Of a stretch of DNA of 11,037 nucleotides, positions 1-6,490 are shown piece by piece (the stretch's first letter is position 1; the number at the start of each line of letters is the position of its first letter). The notes under the pieces were generated by a model. That model worked only from the letters and a program-made list of their open reading frames with translations. It had not been told where the DNA came from and searched no databases. Both the position numbers and the translations under genes were made by a program. Origin of the DNA: JANLQX01 sp043775075 (GTDB taxonomy: Bacteria > Actinomycetota > Acidimicrobiia > Acidimicrobiales > JANYDT01); NCBI GenBank assembly GCA_043775075.1, contig JAYVSS010000035.1, positions 1 through 11,037 on the forward strand, written 5' to 3'.

Positions 1-223
1 TGTCGTCCGGGGCCCGGCTGACCTGGGCATATCCAACGAGGTGATCGTGTCCGGATTCGATGCCAATGACTGCGGCGAACCGACCCGGCCGGGGATCGAG
101 AAAGTCCAGCCATCCATCGTCGTTCAATGCGTAGTGACCGTCGGCTTGTGCCGCTCGATCGAGGAGAACGACGAGCGGTCCCCGATCGGCATCATCGAGC
201 GAATTCAGCAGCGTTACGTCCAC
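1..223 (-). CDS. GNAT acetyltransferase, probable mycothiol synthase (MshD-like), 5' part only
   Basis: Only the first 74 residues are in the window; the gene runs off the left edge. They fit the N-terminal half of a GNAT acetyltransferase: a helix with LLDRAAQADGHYALND, then a beta strand FAAVIGIE and the segment HDHLVGYAQVSR, which matches the strand with GYAxL/V seen in MshD. MshD acetylates Cys-GlcN-Ins with acetyl-CoA, the last step of mycothiol synthesis in the actinobacterial cytoplasm. The start is GTG at 223: an in-frame TAG lies four codons upstream with no other start codon between, and an AGGG sits 7 nt before the GTG. The gene is 36 bp downstream of nth on the same strand, so the two may be cotranscribed. 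The acetyl-CoA binding motifs are outside the window, so another GNAT enzyme remains possible. Confidence 0.6.
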   Translation of the reverse strand, partial: MDVTLLNSLDDADRGPLVVLLDRAAQADGHYALNDDGWLDFLDPRPGRFAAVIGIESGHDHLVGYAQVSRAPDD

Positions 224-259
224 GGGGACACCCTAGGACGATCCGCTCAGAAGAGCGCT

Positions 260-910
260 TCAGCGTTGTGACTTGAATGCACTCGGGCAGAGTTCGACGA
301 GCCCGCAGTTCCCGCACTGCGGCTTCCGGGCGGCACAAATTCGGCGGCCATGGAGGATGACGCGCAGGCTGAACGCACCGCGATCAGCGGGCGGCACGAG
401 GTCATTGAGGATCAGTTCGAGCTTGACGGGATCGGCTTCGTCGCTGAGCCCCAACCGCTGACTCAGCCGAATCACGTGAGTGTCCACGGGAAGGCCCGGG
501 AGGCCGAGCGCCACGCTGCGGACCACATTTGCCGTCTTGCGACCGACGCCAGCGAGCGAGGTCAGTTCGGCCATATCGCCCGGAACCGTGGAGCCGAACG
601 TATCGACGAGGCGCGTCGACATATTTTTCAGACTCGTGGCCTTTGACCGAAAGAAGCCGGTCGGACGAACGAGCTCCTCAAGGTCGGACGGCTCGGCCGC
701 GGAGAGATCCTCGGGGGTCGGGAATCGGGCGAAGAGCGCTGGCGTCACCTCGTTTACCCGTTTGTCGGTGCATTGCGCCGAGAGAATGGTGGCGCAGAGC
801 AGCTGAAACGCGTTCTCGTGATCGAGTTCGCAAAGTGCCTCGGGATACAACTCGGTCAGGCGAGCGCGCACTGCCGTTGCTCGCCCTTTCGGGGTTCGGG
901 GTCCAGCCAT
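260..910 (-). CDS. nth: Endonuclease III, DNA glycosylase/AP lyase
   Basis: This is a base-excision repair enzyme that removes oxidised pyrimidines and nicks the resulting abasic site. The 216-residue protein has the full signature: LLCATILSAQCTDKRVN near residues 37-53, the helix-hairpin-helix LAGVGRKTANVV with catalytic Lys125, VDTHV with catalytic Asp143, and a C-terminal [4Fe-4S] motif C192-x6-C199-x2-C202-x5-C208. Length matches the family (E. coli Nth is 211 aa). I chose ATG at 910 because homology begins soon after it and it leaves 101 bp for divergent promoters. A GTG at 973 would add 21 basic residues and leave only 38 bp to the divergent gene. Neither start has a convincing Shine-Dalgarno sequence. 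On the minus strand TTGAAC (980-975) and TACGAA (959-954) could be a weak promoter with a short 15-nt spacer. Confidence 0.95.
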   Translation of the reverse strand: MAGPRTPKGRATAVRARLTELYPEALCELDHENAFQLLCATILSAQCTDKRVNEVTPALFARFPTPEDLSAAEPSDLEELVRPTGFFRSKATSLKNMSTRLVDTFGSTVPGDMAELTSLAGVGRKTANVVRSVALGLPGLPVDTHVIRLSQRLGLSDEADPVKLELILNDLVPPADRGAFSLRVILHGRRICAARKPQCGNCGLVELCPSAFKSQR

Positions 911-982
911 GGGAAAACGAGCGTAGGTCGTGTGTCTCGTTGCGCTGGCGGGTTTCGTACGTGCTCTGCGCACCGTTCAAGG

Positions 983-1003
983 TATCGGGCTAATCGTCCG
1001 ATA
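983..1003. promoter_or_regulatory. 6-bp inverted repeat TATCGG/CCGATA between divergent genes
   Basis: Perfect arms TATCGG (983-988) and CCGATA (998-1003) flank a 9-nt spacer. The repeat lies in the nth/surface-protein divergent region, immediately before the ribosome-binding site (GAGGCGG, 1004-1010) of the gene at 1012. It could be an operator or a small 5'-UTR hairpin, but repeats of this length also arise by chance. Confidence 0.25.
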
Positions 1004-1011
1004 GAGGCGGC

Positions 1012-1899
1012 GTGAATGGTCGGTGGAAAACGCGAGCTGGCGCCGTCGCCGCGCTCGCTATGGCCACAGTCAGCAGCGTCGCCGGCCCGGTACTTGCTGT
1101 GTCGGGCTCGAAACCGTCAGCCAGCTCTGATCCGGTCACGATGGGCTCGGTGCAAATTGTGAATGCGCTGTCGTCGGATGGACCCGTGACGATTTCGGTC
1201 GACGGCCGGGTACGCGCTCGGGGGGTCCCCAAGTTGGCGACGACATCGCCAATGGCCGTTGGCGCCGGAACCCATCGCCTCGAGGTGGCCAGCACGTCGA
1301 ACGTGGCTGTGACCGCGCCGGGTACGCCAACTCGTGACACCCCTAGCCTCACCCTCGATCTGTCCCCGGGGGCGCGTCGTACGGCGTTCGTTACCGGAAC
1401 GATCGGCGCTCCTCAGCTCGTGGTGGTGGACACGCCAGTCGGGGCAACGAGGGTGGCAAAGACGCTGCAGATCGTTGACCTTCGGCCCCGCTCCGAGCGG
1501 TCCGTCGTACGGGTGAGCGGCGTGTCGAGAACCATCGATGGCGACGGTCTTAGCGCGACGTTCGTCGTGTCCTCCAAGCCCTCGTTTGATGTGGCGGGAA
1601 GTGGCGGTCTGGTTGAGCCATCGATCGATCCCACCGGGGGGACGACGTATCTGTTCGTCGTTGGTTCAGGAAGTCAAGCGTCGCTGGGGGCCGTTCGGCA
1701 AAACCTGGCGGGAATTGACTCGCTACGGTCGCCGGCCCCGGTCATTGTCCACGTGCGGACGTCGTTGTCGCGTTTCTTCGCCTCCATCGCGCTTGTCGTG
1801 GCGGCGACCGGTGGAGCCATCAGCTCGATGGTCGTCTTCCGCGGCCGCACGAGAGATGACCGGGTGAGGGGACTCATGGCGAAGTCGTTCGGGTTGTAA
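1012..1899 (+). CDS. Secreted/membrane-anchored DUF4397-like protein
   Basis: The 295-residue protein has an N-terminal export signal (WKTR, then a hydrophobic run at about residues 10-30 ending GPVLAV) and one C-terminal membrane helix (about 255-276), followed by a basic tail with RGRTRDDRVR. It should therefore face outward, anchored at its C-terminus. The region from residue 46 (GSVQIVNALSSDGPVTISVDG, then VGAGTHRLEV) has the short alternating strands of a DUF4397-type beta-sandwich; this resemblance is by eye only. A second beta-rich stretch covers about 128-250. The function is unknown; a cell-envelope or adhesion role would be a guess. The start is GTG at 1012, preceded by GAGGCGG. The gene diverges from nth and is followed by two hairpins, so it is probably transcribed alone. 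Confidence 0.75.
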   Translation: MNGRWKTRAGAVAALAMATVSSVAGPVLAVSGSKPSASSDPVTMGSVQIVNALSSDGPVTISVDGRVRARGVPKLATTSPMAVGAGTHRLEVASTSNVAVTAPGTPTRDTPSLTLDLSPGARRTAFVTGTIGAPQLVVVDTPVGATRVAKTLQIVDLRPRSERSVVRVSGVSRTIDGDGLSATFVVSSKPSFDVAGSGGLVEPSIDPTGGTTYLFVVGSGSQASLGAVRQNLAGIDSLRSPAPVIVHVRTSLSRFFASIALVVAATGGAISSMVVFRGRTRDDRVRGLMAKSFGL

Positions 1900-1917
1900 G
1901 CGGGCGGGGGACGGTCG

Positions 1918-1936
1918 CGGCAGTTAACTCCTGCCG
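1918..1936 (+). terminator. Hairpin downstream of the surface-protein gene
   Basis: A perfect 6-bp GC-rich stem, CGGCAG (1918-1923) and CTGCCG (1931-1936), encloses a 7-nt loop and starts 19 bp after the stop codon. It is followed by TCCTCTTGT, which is only modestly T-rich. Terminator is the likely role; an alternative pairing of GGACGG (1909-1914) with CCGTCC (1934-1939) is possible. Confidence 0.35.
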
Positions 1937-1942
1937 TCCTCT

Positions 1943-1973
1943 TGTCCGGTGCTCGTTGTTGGTGCACCGGACA
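1943..1973. terminator. 10-bp inverted repeat, terminator or operator
   Basis: The arms at 1943-1952 (TGTCCGGTGC) and 1964-1973 (GCACCGGACA) pair perfectly over 10 bp around an 11-nt loop. No T-tract follows, which is common for actinobacterial terminators. The repeat lies 44 bp after the upstream stop and 64 bp before the PHP gene start, and just ahead of a possible -10 box (TACCTT, 1996-2001). It may therefore end the upstream transcript or act as an operator for the PHP gene. Confidence 0.4.
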
Positions 1974-2036
1974 TGTTCCGTTCGCGTTTGGGTCCTACCT
2001 TCGCTCTCGTCCGGCTCGAAGAAAGACCCCACCACT

Positions 2037-3767
2037 ATGTGCGCAGATGATTCCGCTAACCACGACCACGCCGATGGGCACAACCACGACCATCTGCACG
2101 AGGGCGGGAACGGCCACACCCACGGGACCGGGGGTGACTCGACCTCAGGTGCGACCGATCTGGCCATCGCTGACCGCGATCTGTCGGACTCCGCCCGGAG
2201 CCGACGCCGTTTCCTTCAGAGTGTCGGGCTACTTGGGCTTGGAGCCACGACGGGTGCCCTTGGAATGGCCACGCAGGTGGCGGCGCAGTCAGCGACAACC
2301 AACGACTCCAGCTACCAGTGGCTGGCCGGCGACCATCACATTCACACGCAATACAGTTCCGACGGCCTCTACACCGTGGGTCAGCATGTTGGCAACGCCA
2401 AGCAATACGGGATCGATTGGATGGTCATTACCGACCACGGTGCGGTGGCCCACGAAAAGGTTTCTGTTGGTCGCACCAATTCCGATGTGATCCGTGCTCG
2501 CAGCGATTTTCCGAACATGCTCGTGTTCCAGGGGTTGGAATGGAATATCCCCGGTGCTGAGCACGGCACGATCTTTGTTCCTCCGTCGAATGACGAGGTG
2601 TTCTTTCTCAACATGTTTGAATACACGTTCGATGGAGCAATAATTCGTCCTGATAATCCAAAAGAGAACAGTGAATTCATGGAACGAAAGGCCCAAGATG
2701 GCCTTCGTTGGTTGGCCGAACAAGTTCGCACCAAGCGCCTGGCGGCGGCGCTTTTTCTGGCCAACCATCCGGCTCGGCGTGGTGTGGATTCGCCCCATGA
2801 AATCCGCGGCTGGAGCGACGCTGCTCCAGGTATCGCAGTGGGTATGGAGGGAGCGCCGGGTCACCAAGCGGCGGGTATCGCCAAGTCAGCTCTCGGTCCC
2901 GAGCAAGCCCGTGGGTTTTATGACAACACGCCGACAATCGACTCCTTTCCGTTGTATCCGTTGGAGTCTTACCGGACCTATGGCGGGTTTGACTGGATGA
3001 CCGCCAAGGTCGGTGGCCTTTGGGATTCATTGCTTGCTGAGGGCCGTCGCTGGTGGATTACGGCCAACTCTGACAGCCACGCCGTGTACAAAGACACCTT
3101 TGTTCGTGGGGATGGTAACGGGAAATACGCCGATCCGACCAGCCCGTTTTTCGGAAAATATGGAGATCCGGCGCGCGTCGGTTCGCCGGTGGCCGGTAAT
3201 GGTGACTACTGGTCGGGGTTCTACTCAAAGACCCTTGTTGGGGCGGTATCGCGCGACTATCTTGCGGTCATGGCAGCCATCTCGGCTGGACGCATGTGGG
3301 TCATGCACGGCGATCTGATCAAAGCGCTCGATATGCGCGTTTCGGGCTCGAAGTCCGTGAGTGGGGGCGTGACCCTCGGTGGATACCACGAAGCGAAAGT
3401 CGGTGACGACGTCGTGGTGAGCATCAAGATCCGCTTGGCGGACAAGGCCAACAACAACGGCGATACCCCGGTTTTGGCTCGGGTGGACTTGATCTCAGGC
3501 GACATTACCGGTCCGACCAAGGACCGCGACAGTTTCGCGGCACCGGCGGCCGTGGTGAAGTCCTTCGATATCAAAGAAAAAAGGGGTGAGATGACCCTGA
3601 CGTACACCTTTGCTGCGGTCAAGTCGTCATTCTATGTACGCATACGAGGGACCGATGGACGCTTCGCCGCGACGGGCACGATCGAGCCACGCCTCGACCC
3701 GGTCCCCATCGATCCGTGGACCGACCTGTGGTTCTATGCCAATCCAATCTTCGTGAACGTCTCATGA
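2037..3767 (+). CDS. Tat-exported PHP-domain metallohydrolase with His-rich N-terminus
   Basis: The 576-residue protein has three parts. Residues 9-29 hold eight histidines in HxH-type spacing. Residues 55-83 form a Tat signal: S-R-R-R-F-L-Q, a hydrophobic run, then VAA before QSA as a possible cleavage site. From about residue 94 there is a PHP domain with the expected metal ligands: DHHIHT (H101, H103), ITDHG (D133, H134), LEW, EHGTIF, NHPARRG and NSDSHAVY. A beta-rich C-terminal region follows (about 440-576). PHP domains are metal-dependent phosphoesterases or hydrolases; the overall form recalls CehA/McbA-like proteins, but the substrate cannot be read. Tat use fits a protein that folds around its metals in the cytoplasm before export. 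The start is ATG at 2037; a TTG 27 codons earlier would extend into the inverted repeat. The stop overlaps the next start codon (ATGA). Confidence 0.85.
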   Translation: MCADDSANHDHADGHNHDHLHEGGNGHTHGTGGDSTSGATDLAIADRDLSDSARSRRRFLQSVGLLGLGATTGALGMATQVAAQSATTNDSSYQWLAGDHHIHTQYSSDGLYTVGQHVGNAKQYGIDWMVITDHGAVAHEKVSVGRTNSDVIRARSDFPNMLVFQGLEWNIPGAEHGTIFVPPSNDEVFFLNMFEYTFDGAIIRPDNPKENSEFMERKAQDGLRWLAEQVRTKRLAAALFLANHPARRGVDSPHEIRGWSDAAPGIAVGMEGAPGHQAAGIAKSALGPEQARGFYDNTPTIDSFPLYPLESYRTYGGFDWMTAKVGGLWDSLLAEGRRWWITANSDSHAVYKDTFVRGDGNGKYADPTSPFFGKYGDPARVGSPVAGNGDYWSGFYSKTLVGAVSRDYLAVMAAISAGRMWVMHGDLIKALDMRVSGSKSVSGGVTLGGYHEAKVGDDVVVSIKIRLADKANNNGDTPVLARVDLISGDITGPTKDRDSFAAPAAVVKSFDIKEKRGEMTLTYTFAAVKSSFYVRIRGTDGRFAATGTIEPRLDPVPIDPWTDLWFYANPIFVNVS

Positions 3768-4330
3768 CGGCGACGTTTTGCGTGGGAGTCGACCTCGCGT
3801 CTCGTGACCTCTCCGGGATGGAGCACGACTCGCTCGTCACTCTGGATCAGATGGGGATTTGGGCCGAGGTTGCAACTCACATCGTCGGTGGCTTCTACGT
3901 CACCAGCATGGCGCTCACTAGTGGCCCAACAGCGGACCGGGTCGCGGCGGCGTTCAACCATCGCGGCATGACGGCGGCCACCGACGCAATCGTCGGTGGC
4001 CATCGCGGGGCGAGCGCGGCGTTTGACCGGGCGCACCAGGCCGCAGTGCGTCATCGTGACAAAATGGGCGGCAGGGTTGTGCGGTTCGCCGGCGACGATA
4101 CGCTGGCCTCAACCGTGGCGGTGACCGACCTTCTTTGGACCACGCCAATTGACGATGTCGTCGCCCTTGGCGGCCACATCAAGCCCGAGGACCAGATCGT
4201 CGTCGACGGGTTCGCCCGGCCAACCTACGCCAGCGGCCAGCTCACCCTCCATGTAACGCCGCTGGCCGACGGCCGATATCGCACCTTTGAGATCGCTCAC
4301 CCGCACCAGTGTTGCGGAGGCCTTCACTGA
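3764..4330 (+). CDS. Unrecognised 188-aa protein translationally coupled to PHP hydrolase
   Basis: I do not recognise this family. The ATG at 3764 overlaps the PHP stop codon (ATGA) and has no clear Shine-Dalgarno sequence, so translation probably depends on reinitiation after the PHP gene. The 188-residue protein has no signal peptide or membrane segment. It looks mixed alpha/beta: strand-like FCVGVDLA at the start, an Ala/His-rich helical part (about 56-100), a middle with RVVRFAGDD and a beta-rich end. It finishes with HPHQCCGGLH (179-188), a cluster of three His and two adjacent Cys that could bind metal. Coupling suggests the two proteins act together, perhaps in maturation or partnership of the PHP enzyme; that is inference. 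An upstream in-frame GTG at 3716 inside the PHP gene is less likely as the start. Confidence 0.7.
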   Translation: MTATFCVGVDLASRDLSGMEHDSLVTLDQMGIWAEVATHIVGGFYVTSMALTSGPTADRVAAAFNHRGMTAATDAIVGGHRGASAAFDRAHQAAVRHRDKMGGRVVRFAGDDTLASTVAVTDLLWTTPIDDVVALGGHIKPEDQIVVDGFARPTYASGQLTLHVTPLADGRYRTFEIAHPHQCCGGLH

Positions 4331-4378
4331 GGGCGCGTTTCGAGGGTCCTGAGCGGCGCCTGTGGTGAAGGGAAGAGG

Positions 4379-4406
4379 TTTACCGTCGACGTCTCGTGGG
4401 TAGAAG
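4379..4406 (+). promoter_or_regulatory. Candidate sigma-70-type promoter for the glycosyltransferase gene
   Basis: TTTACC (4379-4384) and TAGAAG (4401-4406) are separated by 16 nt and lie in the 111-bp gap before the glycosyltransferase. Transcription would start near 4413, leaving a leader of about 30 nt that contains the AAGGAG ribosome-binding site. The match is by eye only. Confidence 0.35.
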
Positions 4407-4441
4407 TGGTGGCCACCTCGTCTGACAAGGAGTCGTTCACG

Positions 4442-5629
4442 ATGTCTGATTCGCCCTTCGTTTCCACCTACCCGCGGTTCGGCCGACGGATTGGCATGCT
4501 CAGCACCTATGCGCCGAAGATATGCGGGCTGGCCACGTTTAGTGCCGCTCTCGAACGCGAACTTAGAGCGCTTGGCAATGTGGTTGAGGTAGTGCGACTC
4601 GACGATGGCGACTGGGTTGAACCGTCGAGCCGAGTGCAACCGAGTGTGGTTGCGGAAATCAGGAATGGTGATCCATTCTCGGTGCGGAATGGCGGGTTCG
4701 TGCTGTCCCGGTGTGATGTGGCAATTGTCCAGCACGAGTTCGGGATCTTTGGCGGCACGGACGGCGACGAGGTTCTGGACATCCTGAGGGCTATTCGCGT
4801 TCCGACAATCGTGGTTCTCCACACTGTGCCTCTCGTCCCGACGAGTCACCAGCGATTTGTATTGGAGGCGGTGACGGATCTCGCCGACGGCGTTGTCGTG
4901 ATGACCGATGCGGCCCGTGCTCGGCTTGTGTCGACGTACGACGTCGACCCCACAAAACCTTTCACCATTACCCATGGCGCAGTGGTGCCGGACCTAAACG
5001 ACGAGCAGACGTTGGCGTCGGCCCACCATCGTCACCCGCAACTCCTCACATGGGGATTGCTCGGTCCTGGAAAGGGCATCGAGCACGTAGTCGACGCTCT
5101 CGCCATGTTGCGCGAGGTATACCTTGAACCGCGTTATACCGTCGCCGGTGTTACCCACCCGAAGGTTCTGGCTCGAGACGGCGACCAGTATCGACAGATG
5201 CTCATACGCCGTTCGCGCCAACTTGGACTGAGCGCGTCGGTGTCATTTGATGACACTTACCGGTCGGTCGCGACACTCACGCGTTTCATCGCATCGTCGG
5301 AAATCGTCGTCCTTCCTTACGACTCACGCGATCAGGCCACTTCCGGTGTCCTCGTCGACGCCGTGGCCACAGGCCGCCCAGTCATTGCGACCGCCTTCCC
5401 CCATGCGGTGGAGTTGCTGGCCAGCGGTGCTGGCATCGTCGTGCCGCAGGGTGACCCCGAGGCCATGGCCGACGCCATTCGTGCCCTTACCTGCGATCGT
5501 CAGTTACTGGCCGCCACCGCGGCCGAGGCCCGCCGTATAGCGCCGTCGTTGAGCTGGTCGTCAGTCGCCGCCCAGTACGCCAGCCTGGCCGACCGGTTGT
5601 TGGAAACTGTCGAAGCGCTGGCCTCGTAG
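4442..5629 (+). CDS. Glycosyltransferase family 4 (GT-B fold)
   Basis: This 395-residue enzyme should transfer a sugar from an activated donor in the cytoplasm or at the inner membrane face. The N-terminal Rossmann half begins RIGMLSTYAPKICGLATFSAAL (residues 17-38), a form seen in many GT4 proteins, followed by IVQHEFGIFGG (96-105) and ADGVVVMT (148-155). The donor half contains WGLLGPGKGIE (204-214), LPYDSRDQATSGVLVDAVATGRPVIAT (291-317) and HAVELLASGAGIVV (321-334). At the usual EX7E positions I read Gln298 and Asp306. The start is ATG at 4442 with AAGGAG 9 nt upstream (4427-4432). Donor and acceptor are not evident; no other sugar or cell-wall genes are adjacent. It could be followed on the same transcript by the stress-protein gene 81 bp downstream. 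Confidence 0.88.
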   Translation: MSDSPFVSTYPRFGRRIGMLSTYAPKICGLATFSAALERELRALGNVVEVVRLDDGDWVEPSSRVQPSVVAEIRNGDPFSVRNGGFVLSRCDVAIVQHEFGIFGGTDGDEVLDILRAIRVPTIVVLHTVPLVPTSHQRFVLEAVTDLADGVVVMTDAARARLVSTYDVDPTKPFTITHGAVVPDLNDEQTLASAHHRHPQLLTWGLLGPGKGIEHVVDALAMLREVYLEPRYTVAGVTHPKVLARDGDQYRQMLIRRSRQLGLSASVSFDDTYRSVATLTRFIASSEIVVLPYDSRDQATSGVLVDAVATGRPVIATAFPHAVELLASGAGIVVPQGDPEAMADAIRALTCDRQLLAATAAEARRIAPSLSWSSVAAQYASLADRLLETVEALAS

Positions 5630-5710
5630 TTATTCCCGGTCGTCGTTGCGGCTTGTCGCCGTGGGGTTGCGAATATGTTTCGTTGGTGCCCGGTGTGGGT
5701 AACGTCGATC

Positions 5711-6154
5711 ATGAAGATTCTCATCGCCGTGGACTCGTCGAACGAAGCACACGAGATTGCCCTTGTCGCCAAGGCACTTTTTCCGGCCGCCGACCATCTC
5801 ATCGTTAGCGCCGTGTCGCCGGCGTCGTACATGGTCAGTGATCCGATCGCTGGCGGTATGATCCCGTTTGTCACCTCAGCCGATGCGTATGCCGCCAGTC
5901 AGGAGCAGTCCGAAGTCGCGGTGAAGGCGGCGAAGGAGGTGCTCGGGGATGAGGCGACTGTCCAGGTCGACCCCGGTGCCCCCGGCCAGGTCATATGCGA
6001 CTACGCCAAGTCAGCCGATGTCGATGTGATCGTGGTTGGACGGCGCGCCAAAGGATGGCTGTCGCATCTCTTTGACCCATCTGTTTCCGAGTATGTCATC
6101 CGCCACGCCACGTGCCCCGTTCTCGTTGTTCGCGAGGCCGATCCCGCCACTTGA
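5711..6154 (+). CDS. Universal stress protein, UspA family, with altered nucleotide motif
   Basis: A single 147-residue Usp domain: it opens MKILIAVDSS and ends VIRHATCPVLVV, with PGAPGQVICDYA (residues 88-99) and ADVDVIVVG (102-110) between. In ATP-binding members the motif G-2x-G-9x-G-(S/T) follows the last strand. Here it reads G110-RR-A113-9x-P123-S124, so the second and third glycines are Ala and Pro. This may be a member that does not bind ATP, as in the UspA subgroup. The start is ATG at 5711; an in-frame ATG at 5675 would add 12 residues ahead of the canonical first strand. There is no clear Shine-Dalgarno sequence. A possible -10 box TATGTT lies at 5674-5679. The role is probably stress or dormancy related, by family knowledge only. 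Confidence 0.9.
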   Translation: MKILIAVDSSNEAHEIALVAKALFPAADHLIVSAVSPASYMVSDPIAGGMIPFVTSADAYAASQEQSEVAVKAAKEVLGDEATVQVDPGAPGQVICDYAKSADVDVIVVGRRAKGWLSHLFDPSVSEYVIRHATCPVLVVREADPAT

Positions 6155-6211
6155 TTAGCGGGACTCGCGAGCGTCCTGGCGCCCGCATATCGTGAGGCTC
6201 GAATTCGTTGC

Positions 6212-6415
6212 CTACTGCAGGCGTTCGACGATTTTGGCGAGGCGTCGTTGGCTCGTGCGTAGTGATGCTTCCACCGCTAGTAGATCCGCCCCGAGCCCTT
6301 CGCCGCCCGGAACTCGCTGCTGAGCGCGTCCCAGATCTTCGAGCCGTCGAGCGATGTCGTCGAGCGCGGAATTGATTGACGAAAGTTCCGGGCGCGAGGA
6401 CGGCGACGACGACAT
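6212..6415 (-). CDS. Small helical/coiled-coil protein, 67 aa
   Basis: A short protein of two predicted helices: about 11-32 (SSINSALDDIARRLEDLG) and 43-66 (ADLLAVEASLRTSQRRLAKI), joined by a PGGEG turn. The spacing of Ile, Leu and Val suits a coiled coil or helical hairpin. There is no signal peptide or membrane segment. The ATG at 6415 is chosen because earlier in-frame starts would overlap the hisC coding region and add low-complexity basic sequence. It is convergent with the stress-protein gene (57 bp between stops) and divergent from hisC (75 bp between starts). Its family is unknown to me; being real rests on the well-formed helices and on filling an otherwise empty 336-bp stretch. Confidence 0.6.
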   Translation of the reverse strand: MSSSPSSRPELSSINSALDDIARRLEDLGRAQQRVPGGEGLGADLLAVEASLRTSQRRLAKIVERLQ

Positions 6416-6474
6416 CGCTCCAGTGTGACCGAGCCGAGGCGGGCGTTGCGCCGTCGGCCAGATCGGGCTCGCAC

Positions 6475-6480
6475 TAGCGT
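6475..6480 (+). promoter_or_regulatory. hisC: Candidate -10 box of the his operon
   Basis: TAGCGT fits the actinobacterial TANNNT -10 pattern and ends 10 nt before the hisC ATG at 6491. Transcription from it would start within a few bases of the start codon, giving a nearly leaderless mRNA. No good -35 box is seen at the usual distance. A GAAGG 4-5 nt before the ATG could instead serve as a short-spaced ribosome-binding site on a longer transcript. Confidence 0.3.
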
Positions 6481-6490
6481 AGAAGGCCCT

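Noticed and set aside
911..973. Upstream GTG start for nth giving a 237-aa protein
   Set aside because: It adds basic low-complexity sequence outside the family homology and would leave only 38 bp for two divergent promoters; kept as an alternative only.
1968..1981. Palindrome-like CGGACATGTTCCG considered as an actinobacterial SOS box
   Set aside because: It does not fit the GAAC-N4-GTTC form, and its first bases belong to the longer hairpin at 1943-1973.
1956..2036. TTG start extending the PHP protein by 27 residues
   Set aside because: The extension lies over the inverted repeat and the possible -10 box and gives no signal or domain sequence; ATG at 2037 is more natural.
2289..2867. 192-aa open frame on the minus strand inside the PHP gene
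   Set aside because: It runs antisense to the PHP metal-binding motifs and has no recognisable features or ribosome-binding site.
4109..4975. 288-aa open frame on the minus strand across the 188-aa protein and glycosyltransferase genes
   Set aside because: It overlaps two plus-strand genes, one with clear GT4 motifs, and its His/Arg-rich sequence shows no domain.
6155..6211. Convergent gap searched for a terminator between the stress-protein and 67-aa genes
   Set aside because: Only short 4-5 bp complementary stretches are present, too weak to call.
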